From Gibbula magus (taxonomy: Eukaryota > Mollusca > Gastropoda > Trochida > Trochidae): a stretch of 64,000 nt of DNA. The notes under the pieces were generated by a model that worked only from the letters and a program-made list of their open reading frames with translations, did not search any database and had not been told where the DNA came from. Below, one piece after another: positions 37,242 to 50,700 of the stretch. The stretch spans positions 53,645,535 through 53,709,534 of the forward strand of contig OW388300.1 of assembly GCA_936450465.1 (NCBI GenBank), written 5' to 3'. The stretch's first letter is position 1; every line of letters begins with the position of its first letter. Position numbers and translations under genes: made by a program.

Positions 37242-37523
37242 CTCCGTTCCATAACAGCGAGCGCTTATAATCGCTCATTGATCGCTCAATGTAGCGCTCA
37301 ATGTAGCGCATTCTGAACGACAGGGTGCGATTCCTCGAAGTTGCTCGCCTTGCCACGTACGAAACGCCACATTGAGCAATCGCGTTCAAGAGAGGTTTAA
37401 AAGTCGCAAAGCGAGCAAACCTCGAGGAATTGCTCTATGTCGTTCAGGAAATAATGCGCTACATTGAGCGCTATATTGAGTGATCAATGATCGATAATAA
37501 GCGCTCGCTGTTATGGAACGGAG
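37242..37523. mobile_element. Foldback element copy 2, both ends present
   Basis: About 85-bp terminal inverted repeats. The left end opens CTCCGTTCCATAACAGCGAG and continues with CGCTTATAATCGCTCATTG, GATCGCTCAATGTAGCGCTC and TGAACGACA. The right end is its reverse complement, closing CTCGCTGTTATGGAACGGAG. Between the arms lies GCAATCGCGTTCAAGAGAGG, shared with the other copies. No open frame, no transposase, and no convincing target duplication at these borders. Confidence 0.88.
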
Positions 37524-38370
37524 GAACATATTTCAGAAACATTATAAACTATAAATTAAGTCTAAGAAATGAATGGTAAATATAATATTTATATAGATTC
37601 TCATACATACCAAGAACTCTACTCAAATACACGAAAACAAGAAATTGTATTCCCCTTCTAAAATCCCTGTCTAAAATATTAATATGTTCAATCCATTGTG
37701 GAGCATATGTTGCAGCGACAGATAATGGACCTGTAGAGCGGTTGAGAGAGTGATTATAGTATGTATGTTCAATCCATGTTGCATTGTGTAGACGCATTAA
37801 ATGGTCAAGCTGTATAGATCAAATAGATCAAATAGATTCACAAATGTTTACTTTAACTAATGAATAGCTGCATTCCTTCTTGCCAAAGTGGCTTCTACAA
37901 AATCGGTGCAAAGAATATTTCTTTTGATGAAATATGTGTTAAGTCACACATTTCCAATTTGTTCCAAAATTTCTATATAAACGTTTGAGGATGGTAAACT
38001 ATTTCCAGCGTTACTGAAAGCATTCGTCCAACTAGCTGTGACCTAATCACACTGTACAGCACCATGCACTCCTCCCAATGTAGAATATGATATATACATT
38101 TGACTTTCTTTAGGAAAAGATGAAAAAACTAGATAAAGAGTCCTTCAAAACAACTGGTGCACACGTTGTAATCCATGTTGAATTGACGTGTACACGCATC
38201 GTTAAGAAATTAATAGGGCATCCAGATGGAAATATTCGTAATTGGTTTCAAATTTACGTCTTTCAGCGGGCCTTTGAATTGCCTCACAAGCTTCTGTATA
38301 TTACATTTGTATACGCACAGGTACTGGGGACGTGTATAATACTTGTACATTACACCTGTACATAGGTACT
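37524..38370. other. Unique AT-rich stretch
   Basis: No recognised gene or repeat. Confidence 0.5.
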
Positions 38371-40135
38371 GGGTCGAGCATACAATATAACACAAGACAT
38401 TAGCACTCGGACGACTATAGCATGTATCACATGCACTGGGGCCGACTTTATATCATTCCACTAGAAGACGTGCATTTTGGACGAGTATATCATGTGTCAC
38501 ATGAACATATGCACTGGAGCCGACTTTATAACATTGAACAAGATCACTTGCATTTTTGACGAGCACATCATGTGTCACATGAACATATGCACTGGGGACG
38601 ACTTTATAACATTGCACAAGAACACCTGCATTTTGGACGAGCACATCATGTGTCACATGAACATATGCACTGGGGTCGACTTTATCACATTGCACAAGAA
38701 CACGTGCATTTTGGACGAGTACATCATGTGTCACATGAACATATGCACTGGGGACGACTGTATAACATTGCACAAGAACACGTGCATTTTTGACGAGCAC
38801 ATCATGTGTCACATGAACATATGCACTGGGGTCGACCTTATAACATTGCACAAGAACACGTGCATATTGGACGGGTATATCATGTGTCACATGAACATAT
38901 GCACTGGAGCCGACTTTATCACATTGCACAAGAAGACCTGCATTTTGGACGGGTATATCATGTGTCACATGAACATATGCACTGGAGCCGACTTTATCAC
39001 ATTGCACAAGAAGACCTGCATTTTGGACGAGTACATCATGTGTCACATGAACATATGCACTGGGGTCGACTTTATCACATTGCACAAGAACACGTGCGTT
39101 TTGGACGTATACATCGTGTGTCACATGAACATATGCACTGGGGTCGACTTTATAACAGTGCACAAGAACACGTGCGTTTTGGACGAGTACATCATGTGTC
39201 ACATGAACATATGCACTGGGGTCGACCTTTATAACATTGTATAAGAACACGTGCATTTTGGACGAGCACATCATGTGTCACATGAACATATGCACTGGGG
39301 ACGACTTTATAACATTGTACAAGAACACGTGCATTTTGGACGAGTACATCATGTGTCACATGAACATATGCACTGGGGACGACTTTATAACATTGTACAA
39401 GAACACGTGCATTTTGGACGAGTACATCATGTGTCACATGAACATATGCACTGGGGACGACTTTATAACATTGTACAAGAACACGTGCATTTTGGACGAG
39501 TACATCATGTGTCACATGAACATATGCACTGGGGTCGACTTTATAACATTGTACAAGAACACGTGCATTTTGGACGAGCACATCATGTGTCACATGAACA
39601 TATGCACTGGGGTCGACCTTATAACATTGTACAAGAACACGTGCATTTTGGACGAGCACATCATGTGTCACATGAACATATGCAATGGGGTCGATTTTAT
39701 AACAGTGTACAAGAACACGTGCATTTTGGACGAGTACATCATGTGTCACATGAACATATGCACTGGGGTCGACCTTATAACATTGCACAGGAAAACGGGA
39801 ATTTTGGACGAGTATATCATGTGTCACATGAACATATGCAATGGGGTCGACCTTATAACAGTGTACAAGAACACGTGCATTTTGGACGAGTACATCATGT
39901 TTCACATGAACATATGCACTGGGGTCGACCTTATAACAGTGTACAAGAACACGTGCATTTTGGACGAGTACATCATGTGTCACATGAACATATGCACTGG
40001 GGACGACTGTATAACATTGCACAAAAACACGTGCATTTTGGACGAGTACATCATGTGTCACAAGAACATATGCACTGGGGTCGACTTTATAACATTGTAC
40101 AAGAACACGTGCATTCGGACTGTATACTGTGTTTC
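38371..40135. repeat. 78-bp satellite, ~22 units, open on both strands
   Basis: Unit GTGTCACATGAACATATGCA followed by CTGGGGTCGACTTTATAACATTG, then TACAAGAACACGTGCATTTT and GGACGAGTACATCAT. 78 bp equals 26 codons, and no stop occurs in two plus frames and one minus frame, so frames of 255-339 residues (for example CILDEYIMCHMNICTG repeats) run through the array on both strands. These peptides are highly repetitive and show no start or splice context, so they are artefacts. Nearly every unit carries the E-box CACGTG. Edges decay at about 38371-38470 and 40135-40260. Confidence 0.96.
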
Positions 40136-40139
40136 ACAT

Positions 40140-40600
40140 ACACACACAGTCACTGCCATGGAAGCGATTGGGGACGGATGTTAAATTATACATACCCACA
40201 CTGTTGGTGGACGAGTATGGTACATAACACATGCACACATTTGGATGATGATGCACACATTCAGACCTAGAATCAGTGATTGCGTGCAGCCTCTGATAGA
40301 TTGCCTTTCCTTATCGCTTCCCTTTCAACAAGTTAATCCGAGGAAGAGAGAAAATTAATCTCGCCGCTATTAGCAATGGCTGATTAAATCTGAGTAATGG
40401 TAGTTGATGACTCGCATGCACTCGCACAAAGCATTGCTCTCCCGCTATATGTCGGAGACGTACCTGGATTAACACAAACTGTCAGTTCTGTATTCCCGTC
40501 ATAATGTTTTCCATTACTTGATTTACCTTGATGAGCGAATATATTGCAGTAATTACAGTAATTACAGACTTCAATGTGACAATGAGAGACGGGATGGAGT
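40140..40600. other. Short unique block between two satellites
   Basis: Non-repetitive sequence with TTAATCC, TTAATC and GCAATGG words (about 40290-40460). No coding signature. Confidence 0.4.
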
Positions 40601-43420
40601 CACAGGAGAATGTGATGCAGTCACTATAGATGATGTGATGTAGTAATAGGGGATTTGCTATTGTCACCAGTAAATGTGATGCAGTCCCCAGGGTTTGTAA
40701 TATGAATATGAATCCCTCACCAGTAAACGTGATGCAGTCCCCAGGGTTTGTAATATGAATATGAATCCCTCACCAGTAAATGTGATGCAGTCCCCAGGGT
40801 TTGTAATATGAATATGAATCCCTCACCAGTAAATGTGATGCAGTCACCAGGGTTTGTAATATGAATATGAATCCCTCACCAGTAAATGTGATGCAGTCCC
40901 CAGGGTTTGTAATATGAATATGAATTCCTCACCAGTAAATGTGATGCAGTCCCCAGGGTTTGTAATATGAATATGAATCCCTCACCAGTAAATGTGATGC
41001 AGTCCCCAGGGTTTGTAATATGAATATGAATCCCTCACCAGTAAATGTGATGCAGTCCCCAGGGTTTGTAATATGAATATGAATCCCTCACCAGTAAATG
41101 AGATGCAGTCCCCAGGGTTTGTAATATGAATATGAATCCCTCACCAGTAAATGTGATGCAGTCCCCAGGGTTTGTAATATGAATATGAATCCCTCACCAG
41201 TAAATGAGATGCAGTCCCCAGGGTTTGTAATATGAATATGAATCCCTCACCAGTAAATGTGATGCAGTCCCCAGGGTTTGTAATATGAATATGAATCCCT
41301 CACCAGTAAATGTGATGCAGTCCCCAGGGTTTGTAATATGAATATGAATCCCTCACCAGTAAATGTGATGCAGTCACCAGGGTTTGTAATATGAATATGA
41401 ATCCCTCACCAGTAAATGTGATGCAGTCCCCAGGGTTTGTAATATGAATATGAATGCCTCACCAGTAAATGAGATGCAGTCACCAGGGTTTGTAATATGA
41501 ATATGAATCCCTCACCAGTGAATGTGATGCAGTCCCCAGGGTTTGTAATATGAATATGAATCCCTCACCAGTAAAAGTGATGCAGTCCCCAGGGTTTGTA
41601 ATATGAATATGAATCCCTCACCAGTAAATGTGATGCAGTCCCCAGGGTTTGTAATATGAATATGAATCCCTCACCAATAAATGTGATGCAGTCCCCAGGG
41701 TTTGTCATATGAATATGAATCCCTCACCAGTAAATGTGATGCAGTCACCAGGGTTTGTAATATGAATATGAATCCCTCACCAGTAAATGTGATGCAGTCA
41801 CCAGGGTTTGTAATATGAATATGAATCCCTCACCAGTAAATGTGATGCAGTCACCAGGGTTTGTAATATGAATATGAATCCCTCACCAGTAAATGTGATG
41901 CAGTCACCAGGGTTTGTAATATGAATATGAATCCCTCACCAGTAAATGTGATGCAGTCACCAGGGTTTGTAATATGAATATGAATCCCTCACCAGTAAAT
42001 GTGATGCAGTCCCCAGGGTTTGTAATATGAATATGAATCCCTCACCAGTAAATGTGATGCAGTCACCAGGGTTTGTAATATGAATATGAATCCCTCACCA
42101 GTAAATGTGATGCAGTCACCAGGGTTTGTAATATGAATATGAATCCCTCACCAGTAAATGTGATGCAGTCCCCAGGGTTTGTAATATGAATATGAATCCC
42201 TCACCAGTAAATGTGATGCAGTCCCCAGGGTTTGTAATATGAATATGAATCCCTCACCAGTAAATGTGATGCAGTCCCCAGGGTTTGTCATATGAATATG
42301 AATCCCTCACCAGTAAATGTGATGCAGTCCCCAGGGTTTGTAATATGAATATGAATCCCTCACCAGTAAATGTGATGCAGTCACCAGGGTTTGTAATATG
42401 AATATGAATCCCTCACCAGTAAATGTGATGCAGTCCCCAGAGAATGTTAAGCAGTCAAAAGCGAATATGAATCCCTCACCAGATCATGTGATATAGTACT
42501 AAATGTACTAATGTACTAATGTAGTCACCAATGATGTACTACAGTCACCAATAATGTAATGCAGCCAACAGAGAATATGATGAAGTACCTAGTAATGCAG
42601 TCCCCAGGGTTTGTAATATGAATATGAATCCCTCACCAGTAAATGTGATGCAGTCCCCAGGGTTTGTAATATGAATATGAATCCCTCACCAGTAAATGTG
42701 ATGCAGTCCCCAGGGTTTGTAATATGAATATGAATCCCTCACCAGTAAATGTGATGCAGTCCCCAGGGTTTGTAATATGAATATGAATCCCTCACCAGTA
42801 AATGTGATGCAGTCCCCAGGGTTTGTAATATGAATATGAATCCCTCACCAGTAAATGTGATGCAGTCACCAGGGTTTGTAATATGAATATGAATCCCTCA
42901 CCAGTAAATGTGATGCAGTCACCAGGGTTTGTAATATGAATATGAATCCCTCACCAGTAAATGTGATGCAGTCCCCAGGGTTTGTAATATGAATATGAAT
43001 CCCTCACCAGTAAATGTGATGCAGTCCCCAGGGTTTGTAATATGAATATGAATCCCTCACCAGTAAATGTGATGCAGTCCCCAGGGTTTGTCATATGAAT
43101 ATGAATCCCTCACCAGTAAATGTGATGCAGTCCCCAGGGTTTGTAATATGAATATGAATCCCTCACCAGTAAATGTGATGCAGTCACCAGGGTTTGTAAT
43201 ATGAATATGAATCCCTCACCAGTAAATGTGATGCAGTCCCCAGAGAATGTTAAGCAGTCAAAAGCGAATATGAATCCCTCACCAGATCATGTGATATAGT
43301 ACTAAATGTACTAATGTAGTCACCAATGATGTACTACAGTCACCAATAATGTAATGCAGCCAACAGAGAATATGATGAAGTACCTAGTAATGTAGTCACC
43401 AGGGTTTGTGAGGTAATGTT
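40600..43420. repeat. 53-bp satellite, ~46 core units in two blocks with a duplicated spacer
   Basis: Unit GTAAATGTGATGCAGTCCCC followed by AGGGTTTGTAATATGAATATGAATCCCTCACCA. Core blocks run at about 40665-42440 and 42590-43240. Each block is followed by the same degenerate spacer (42441-42598 and 43244-43396, offset 803 bp) containing AGAATGTTAAGCAGTC and TGATATAGTACTAAATG. The first spacer has one extra TACTAATG. Degenerate units extend to about 43600. Few long frames exist because TAA and TGA recur in each unit. Confidence 0.97.
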
Positions 43421-43634
43421 GTGTAGAAACTAAGATTCAGTCACCAGAGAATATGATGTTGTTTCTGGTGATGCAGTCACCAAAGAATTCGATGCAGTCA
43501 CCACAGATTGTGACACAATCACCTGAGAATATGAGAAGGTAACTAGTGATGCAGTCACCAGAGAATGTTATGCAGTCACTAGAGAATATGTTGCAGTTGG
43601 AGAATTTGATGTAATAACTGGCGTTTTTGTGAGA

Positions 43635-43767
43635 GATATACCCATTCTTTTCCGAATGATACCCTACACCTTTCCTCGTGTGGCCCTTACGAGGCGCAGC
43701 CGAGTAAGACTCCACGGGGGAAAATGTAGGGTATCATTTGATGCACGAGGAAAAGTATGGCTATATC
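43635..43767. mobile_element. Foldback hairpin element A
   Basis: The left arm GATATACCCATTCTTTTCC, then GAATGATACCCTACACC, pairs with the right arm GGGGGAAAATGTAGGGTATC and GGAAAAGTATGGCTATATC, with a small internal gap. The central loop contains ACGAGGCGCAGCCGAGTAA. A 119-residue open frame (43629-43988) reads through the hairpin and is not a gene. Its loop resembles that of the hairpin at 44665-44806. Confidence 0.75.
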
Positions 43768-44169
43768 AGTCCTATATCCCATTTACGGTCGAGTGTAACT
43801 GGATACTATTTCATAATATTTCTAACAAATACAGCTGTAAACAAGCTTGTGTAGGAAACGTACAATCCAAATTGGGCTCCCAGGTACGCTCAGTCCGTGC
43901 TGCGTTGTATGCTTACCCATGTTTGGGGCTTGAAATCAAATTTATATGGTCCAATGGATTGTCAACGCAGACGCACACGCATCTATGAAATTACCGCTAA
44001 CGCCATAAACTGCATGGTTAATGTCAAAATGGCCAAAGTTTAGAGAAAACAGAACCAACTTTCAGTATGTTAAGACATTGTACACCCAAAATTAATTAAC
44101 ATTCATATATTTAAAAAAAAAGAATTACAGAAATGTAATATGTTATATCACGCATTATAAGAACCTTAT

Positions 44170-44255
44170 ATAACTTGCCGCGTGGTGTAATGGTAAGTTC
44201 GTTCGGCCAGAAAACAACAGGACAAATGTTCGATCCCTGGTGTCTTATATGTTCA
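44170..44255 (+). mobile_element. tRNA-like SINE head or decayed tRNA
   Basis: GCCGCGTGGTGTAATGGTAA resembles an A box and ATGTTCGATCCCTGG a B box, at tRNA-like spacing. The acceptor stem and T stem do not pair properly, so I do not call a functional tRNA. The element borders are not defined. Confidence 0.5.
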
Positions 44256-44664
44256 TATATAATCTGACATTTTATAAAGTATCATCACTTGAAATTTTAG
44301 AAAATTGACTCTATCGATTTCTCAGTTGTTAAAAAGTGTAGGTATATTAGAAAAAGTACCGGTATGTCAGAAAAAGAAAAGTGTAGGTGTATCGGTATAC
44401 ACCTACACGTGTAACACAAGAAACCGAGAGTGGGGTATAAATGGCAAAGTCGTTCTATGTTTACATTATGTGGTTGTTTACCACGCTTATTGACTGTTTT
44501 ATCCATTGATTTCCTTTTCTCAAGTATACCTGCACTACAGGGTGACATACAAAGGAGTATACAGTTCCATATACAAACAAATTCAATGACAGTAATACAA
44601 TAATCAATGCTGGTAATTGGTTCTCAATAGCATGTGTAAAATAGACCACGGTTAAGAAATATAG

Positions 44665-44806
44665 AATACTAAACGATGTCCCGTTTGATAACATGTTTAT
44701 GAAACGAGTGAATGGTTCGGTATGTTGACGAGCGAAAGCGAGTTAAATACCGATGCCATTCACGAGTTTCATAAACATGTTATCAAACGGAACCGAGTTT
44801 AGTATT
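44665..44806. mobile_element. Foldback hairpin element B
   Basis: Arms of about 60 nt: AATACTAAAC, CCGTTTGATAACATGTTTA, TGAAACGAGTGAATGG, against CCATTCACGAGTTTCA, TAAACATGTTATCAAACGG, GTTTAGTATT. An inner stem TCGGTAT/ATACCGA encloses the loop GACGAGCGAAAGCGAGTTAA. Mismatches are few and cluster, as in a young palindrome. No coding capacity. Confidence 0.85.
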
Positions 44807-45994
44807 TTATTTATTATTCAATGATGTAATAATTGCAATAAAATCGTTTTTAGTGACGCTTACTTGCAAATAGGTCACCCGCAATTGCAGTCGCGTGGCT
44901 ATCATTGTGACGTCAACCAAAAACGACTATGACGTCACACGCCGATTGTGACGTTACGGCAGGTGGTATCACACGTGTGTAACCAACTCATTGTTATCTA
45001 ATGAGTGATCTCAGCACGGTTGAGTTATAAATATGCTTTCTGGTCATGATTCACGCATATGTTTTTGTGAAAGAATAGTCTTGTATGATTTGTCATTTTC
45101 ATATTCATATACGTGGTATTTAGATTGTAACCTTTCTTACTACAGCTGTTAAAGCATAATCATGGTTTTCCTTTAACTCAAAACAAAACCTGGGAAATTG
45201 TAAAATGAAGTTGTACATCGACATTGCTGAGTCACATTTGTAACTCATATACTATCATGTATATGTTTTACCTTGCCACACTCCCAGAACATCTCATTGA
45301 TCGTTTCATCAGATACGTTACAAAATGTGAATTTTGGGTCTAGTAACGCATTTTAATAAAGGGAATGTTGCCGATATTCTGTGGATGATTCTATACTGAA
45401 GTCGTCTTGAATTGGTACAAGGAATGCATGTGCTTAAATGTTAATCAATATATGTAGGGCATCTAATACAGTCGTACTTCATTTCTGAATACACATCAGA
45501 AATTAGATTATAAACCCGATAACAATATACATATTACAAAAGGAATACGCTGTTAGTCAAACAAAAACATTTTTAATGTGAGCACATTTCGGTCCTTGCT
45601 TGCTCTTTGAGCGCACGTACTGGTGTAGCGTATATCAGAATGTAGGCCTACATATAGTTAAAGCGGGCACTGGGTCAAAGTTTGGTCAGCCACGTGATTA
45701 CAACCAGACGGAAGAATCTCGGAAATATTTGATTGTTGAGTGTTGCTTAATGAGAGATAAATTGCACAATAGGAAATGTGCCTACTCGCTGTACGATACA
45801 TGATCTAATTAGTTAATGGGTGGCTGTGGAAGTCATTAGACGTGCCTGATTTGTTGCAATAACGATTTTATATTCTTAGGTTTTGATTTATAAGCAATAG
45901 TTCAAACTTCAACAAAAGAAAAATATTCGTCTTATTTGCAGATATGCAATCAATAAGGAATGAAGTTTCACAATGTTTGTTGTAGAATATGAAA
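44807..45994. other. Unique non-coding stretch
   Basis: Contains two adjacent TGACGTCA-like words (GTGACGTCA at about 44909 and ATGACGTCAC at about 44930) and GTGACGT further on. Otherwise nothing recognised. Confidence 0.4.
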
Positions 45995-46325
45995 ATAGGT
46001 TTTGTGATGTGATGAGAGATTATGTCATGTGATGAGAGGTTTTGTCATGTGATGAGAGGTTTTGTGATGTGCTTGGGGGTTTTGTCATGTGATGAGGGGT
46101 TTAATTTGTCATGTGATGATAGGTTTTGTAATGTGCTGAGAGGTTTTGTCATGTGATGAGAGGTTTTGTCATGTACTGAGAGGTTTTGTAATGTGCTGAG
46201 AGGTTTTGTCATACGATGAGAGGTTTTGTCATGTGATGATAGGTTTTGTAATGTGCTGAGAGGTTTTGTAATGTGCTGAGAGGTTTTGTCATGTGATGAG
46301 AGATTTTGTCATGTACTGAGATGTT
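45995..46325. repeat. 20-bp minisatellite, ~16 units
   Basis: Unit GGTTTTGTCATGTGATGAGA with variants TAATGTGCTGAGA and CATGTACTGAGA. Mildly degenerate at both edges. Confidence 0.93.
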
Positions 46326-46919
46326 TTATTACGGAAATTGGAAATTGGAAATTTTAAACAGCTTCAGCAACAATTGATATTGAGAGTGCTTCTCAACAGA
46401 GGAATTTACAAAATAACATTTATAATTCACAGTGCAGATGTCAAGGATCGAATCTTCATTCCTAGTCTGTTTGGTAACATATTTACCAATAGACCATGTC
46501 ATCGCTTTAACTAAACTGCTGACTTGTTAAACACTATGACATAAGACGTTATCATCAAGTTTGCATCCAAAAACGTACGTTATTCAATTGTTAATTCAAC
46601 AACCAAGTTTACGGTTTATAAGCAACTTAAAACACTTTTCCACGTTTCGGGTTGAAATTTTAAACACTCTGATCATGTTGATGAACGAGTTACTAGTAAA
46701 AAAACAAACACCTGAGGAACAGCAGAGATCAGCAGACTGATGCTATTATAGTGTTTACCTTGTGACGATTGACTTATCGTTGAATACAGACGTCGAGGAG
46801 ATGGCGTGGCGCGCTTCTCTGCTGATGCTGGAGGTGTTAACAGCACACTTCCAGACAGGAACAGTCTTAGTTCCAAGAGTCAAGCTGGATTCTTGAGTCC
46901 TAGAGGACTTGTCAGCAGG
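46326..46919. other. Unique stretch
   Basis: No confirmed gene. Overlapping 66- and 67-residue frames on the two strands at about 46673-47006 lack recognisable domains. Confidence 0.4.
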
Positions 46920-47750
46920 GGTCCATGTAAATCAATGCCCCTCGTTTACTGGAAAATGAATCAACTGCTTGCAATACCAATGTCCTTCACTTCAGCTGGA
47001 AAGTGAATCGACTGCTAGCGATACCAATGTCCTTCACTTCAGGTGGAAAGTGAATCAGCTACTTGCAATACCAATGTCCTTCACTTCAGCTGGAAAGTGA
47101 ATCAACTACTTACGATACCAATGTCCTTCACTTAGTGAATCAACTGCTTGAGATACCAATGTCCTTCACTTCAGGTGGAAAGTGAATCAACTGCTTGCAA
47201 TACCAATGTCCTTCACTTCAGCTGGAAAGTGAATCGACTGCTTGCAATACCAATGTCCTTCACTTCAGCTGGAAAGTGAATCGACTGCTAGCGATGCCAA
47301 TGTCCTTCACTTCAGCTGGAAAGTGAATCAGCTGCTTGCGATACCAATGTCCTTCACTTCAGCTGGAAAGTGAATCGACTGCTAGCGATGCCAATGTCCT
47401 TCACATCAGCTGGAAGGTGAATCAACTGCTTGCGATACCAATGTCCTTCACTTCAGCTGGAAAGTGAATCAGCTGCTTGCGATACCAATGTCCTTCACTT
47501 CAGCTGGAAAGTGAATCGACTGCTAGCGATGCCAATGTCCTTCACATCAGCTGGAAGGTGAATCAACTGCTAGCGATGCCAATGTCCTTCACATCAGCTG
47601 GAAGGTGAATCAACTGCTAGCGATGCCAATGTCCTTCACTTCAGCTGGAAAATGAATCAAGTACCTGCGATACCAATGTCCTTCACTTAGTGAATCAACT
47701 GCTTGAGATACCAATGTCCTTTACTTAGTGAATCAGCTGCTTGCGACCAT
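46920..47750. repeat. 47-bp minisatellite, ~17 units
   Basis: Unit CAATGTCCTTCACTTCAGCT followed by GGAAAGTGAATCRACTGCTWGCGATAC. Each unit holds the near-palindrome TTCACTTCAGCTGGAAAGTGAA. Variants include shorter units lacking TCAGCTGGAAA (about 47130 and 47690). Confidence 0.94.
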
Positions 47751-50700
47751 CCTCTTGTCTATGTGTCATCTACTCCTACGTCAAGCTTCCAGTCAGAGCT
47801 TCTTCAAACTTTCCGGTTCCCAGCCTTGTTGCTAGGTGATAGTCACACTTGATGAAACTAACATTTCTTGTGATACACTTGTTGTCGTCAAATCGTGAGC
47901 CATTAATATAATAAATTTTCTTAAATTAATTGTTTTCACGTACGAAAGAGTATTGCAATGAACATTGTTCGTCGCCCCTTTACACACAGAATTGACAAAA
48001 CATGAAATGGCTATTACATGTTTAATTGACGAAAGTCTAGAGAGGAAAAATATTTCAATTTAAACACTTTATTAACACACGCATGGATGAGCGCTGAACC
48101 AAATCGTGTGTACTGAATGTCGAAATGGTCGAGTTTCATAAATGAATTAAAGTTCTACTTTTTACATTAGACAGCAAACTAACAGTACATAAAACGGGGT
48201 ATGTAGTAACAGTGAGATTTTAAATTAAGGACTAGGGAGACCCTATGATATCCTGTTCATTGGTCTGTACATTAACTACTCAAGATTAAGCAAGGAGCTG
48301 AACTGTTTATGAACAACAAAAACTACATATACTTACAAAGCCAGAGTTAATGGTATTTCAAAAATGAGACAGCACAGAAACAATTTATCCTACCTTTTTA
48401 TATCCCTAAAACCCTGAATAGCATGGTTATTAAATTTGTTAGCACAGTGCTTAAGTTAATTCCTGTCATGCCTGCAACTAATGCCACAAGTCGAAGGTCG
48501 TTCAGCTCAATGAGCAGAGTAAAGAACTGTCTCAGGTTAACCATGGGCCAAAAGTGTCTGAATATCTTGATGATTTTGAACAATAAGAGGGAGATTTCAG
48601 ACTAACTGAATGTTTGCGATGCTGCAGAAGAGTGGTAGGTTTTGGGAACATAGACTTGGTATTTTGGGGAAGTTTCGGTGAGAGACGTTCTGTTACTGTA
48701 GACGTCAATTATAAAGGTGGGATGTCATCACTGCCCTTTGACCTTTCTTCAGATATCAGCATATGATCTTATCCTCGTTGTGAAGTTAAGAGATACTGTC
48801 CTAATAATTAAAGGTTTTTAATTGACTCAGTTGTCAACCGTGATACTGTAATTAGTAATGCGATATCTCATGAAGCAAAGCAGACAATGTCTTCAAAGTT
48901 TGTGACAGTAGACACCAGTTGACTGTCGTTACCATGACCTTATTTTCAAGGTCACCACGAATCTATGACCACTTTTAAAACTCTTGTTAACGCGATATCC
49001 CATGACCCCTAGTACCCTATGTCTTCACGTTTGGTGACATCCTTTATTTGGGAATAATGCAGACATCAGCAAACTTTAATGTCCTTCACCTTAATTTGAA
49101 GGTCACCTACATACTCCCAGATATACCTGCAATCTCTTGTTAATGAGCCGTAACACCCAGTGTCTTCACATCATTATGACAGCTTTTACCAGTAATGCAA
49201 TATAAAAAGAACCAGCTTTTGACCAAATGAAAGAAACTAATAAATATGCTCTTCTTCACTTTACTTTCCTGGTGTTACTTGATGTTACTCGAAAAGATTT
49301 GCCCTCGGATTACGTGTCTACTGCCCCTTGTTTGTATTTGGGAGTTTCGGCCTTCTTTAGATCATTTTGTTTACAGTCAGATTCTAAGATCATGACATTG
49401 TTTTCCTTTAGTGTAAACAAAATATGACAAATATGCTGAATAGGTCGCAAATACGTGTATAAAAGAAAACATCGGACAGAATCCACATAAATTTATTCAC
49501 CGCCATTGTCCACATATAGTATTGTTATCGTTGTTACTATTATTAATCACTTCGTTAGTTCACATTCGTGTAAATCTAAGTGAAATGTTAAAATGTTCTC
49601 AAATCAACAAACAGTATCCATGGTGGTGCTTTATTCAGGAAATGTCACCGATCAATAGTGAGAAGTAAGTATAATGTGGAATGGTCCTCTTTTAAGCAAT
49701 GCATTTTAGCAAACGTTGATGCTGTCCTTGAAGCATAACCTTCTTTAAACTATACTATTGTTGATGCCGACTCCAGCTAATTCCATTTGGATGTTCCTGA
49801 AACAAGCAAACTTTTCACATAAATAACAAACTCTTGATAAACGTATGAAATATCTAACTGATAAAATAACCAATTTTAATATCAAAACATCACGATTTAA
49901 ATGTTAACAGTCCATTATCATGATGATTAACGAACAACAATTTAGCTGATAATCCTACAAAGTGTTGTTGGAAATGCTAAACTGTACTTGAAGCCAGAAT
50001 GGTAAACACAATCACCACACAACCTGGTGCAGTCCTATTTACGATTTGAATTATTCGTCTAGCAGACAAATATGTGAAACACTCTTGTTAACATGTTGTT
50101 GATACTACTTCGTTTGAAAACGCCCTGTTACATTCTTTATATTCATAGTTGTTTTAGTATGTAGATAACGAGTATTTAAAGAACCCGTGAATAAGTTCAT
50201 GGAATACAGAAACATTTCCAAAACTCTATCTCGTTGAAAGAAAAACTTATAATGTTAGCCCCAAAATAAGAAGAATAAATGTTTCCAGTCTAAATAAAGA
50301 TCGATTTTTTTTTATTTTCAAGCGCAAACATTTAGGTCGACTGACACACTCCAAACATACATATTGATAGTTTATGAGTAGTCCTTCTCACGGATACAAA
50401 GAAATATATAAATGTGTCATAGGTTGCTGGTATAATCTCAATAAAATACCATTTAACATGTAAAATACCCATAACCGGTTCATGTTCATGTTCAAGACAT
50501 TTAGAACCACGTAAACATAACTATCATCACAACCTGCAAGGAGTCACATGCGTTACCAAGCTGCAGTCCAGAAGAAGCTTTTGTACTTGCGCGTTGTCAT
50601 AGCGACTTTGCAATTTACATGCTCACAGTTTCCAACACCTTTGATTTTGTGTTTTACATCAAACAACACGTAGAATGAAAGAAATGAAAATAGTTAAATG

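Noticed and set aside
38453..40270. Large overlapping frames on both strands (255-339 residues plus, 273 and 289 residues minus)
   Set aside because: All are translations of the 78-bp satellite. Simultaneous openness on both strands is a property of the unit, not evidence of genes.
40665..43240. CRISPR-like regular array
   Set aside because: The 53-bp units are contiguous, with no unique spacers, in animal DNA. The same holds for every other array here.
43629..43988. 119-codon open frame
   Set aside because: It reads through the foldback hairpin at 43635-43767 and continues into unique sequence without any recognisable domain or codon signature.
44170..44255. Functional tRNA gene
   Set aside because: Promoter boxes are present but acceptor and T stems do not pair. 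Better explained as a SINE head or tRNA pseudogene. The same reasoning applies to 61980-62060.
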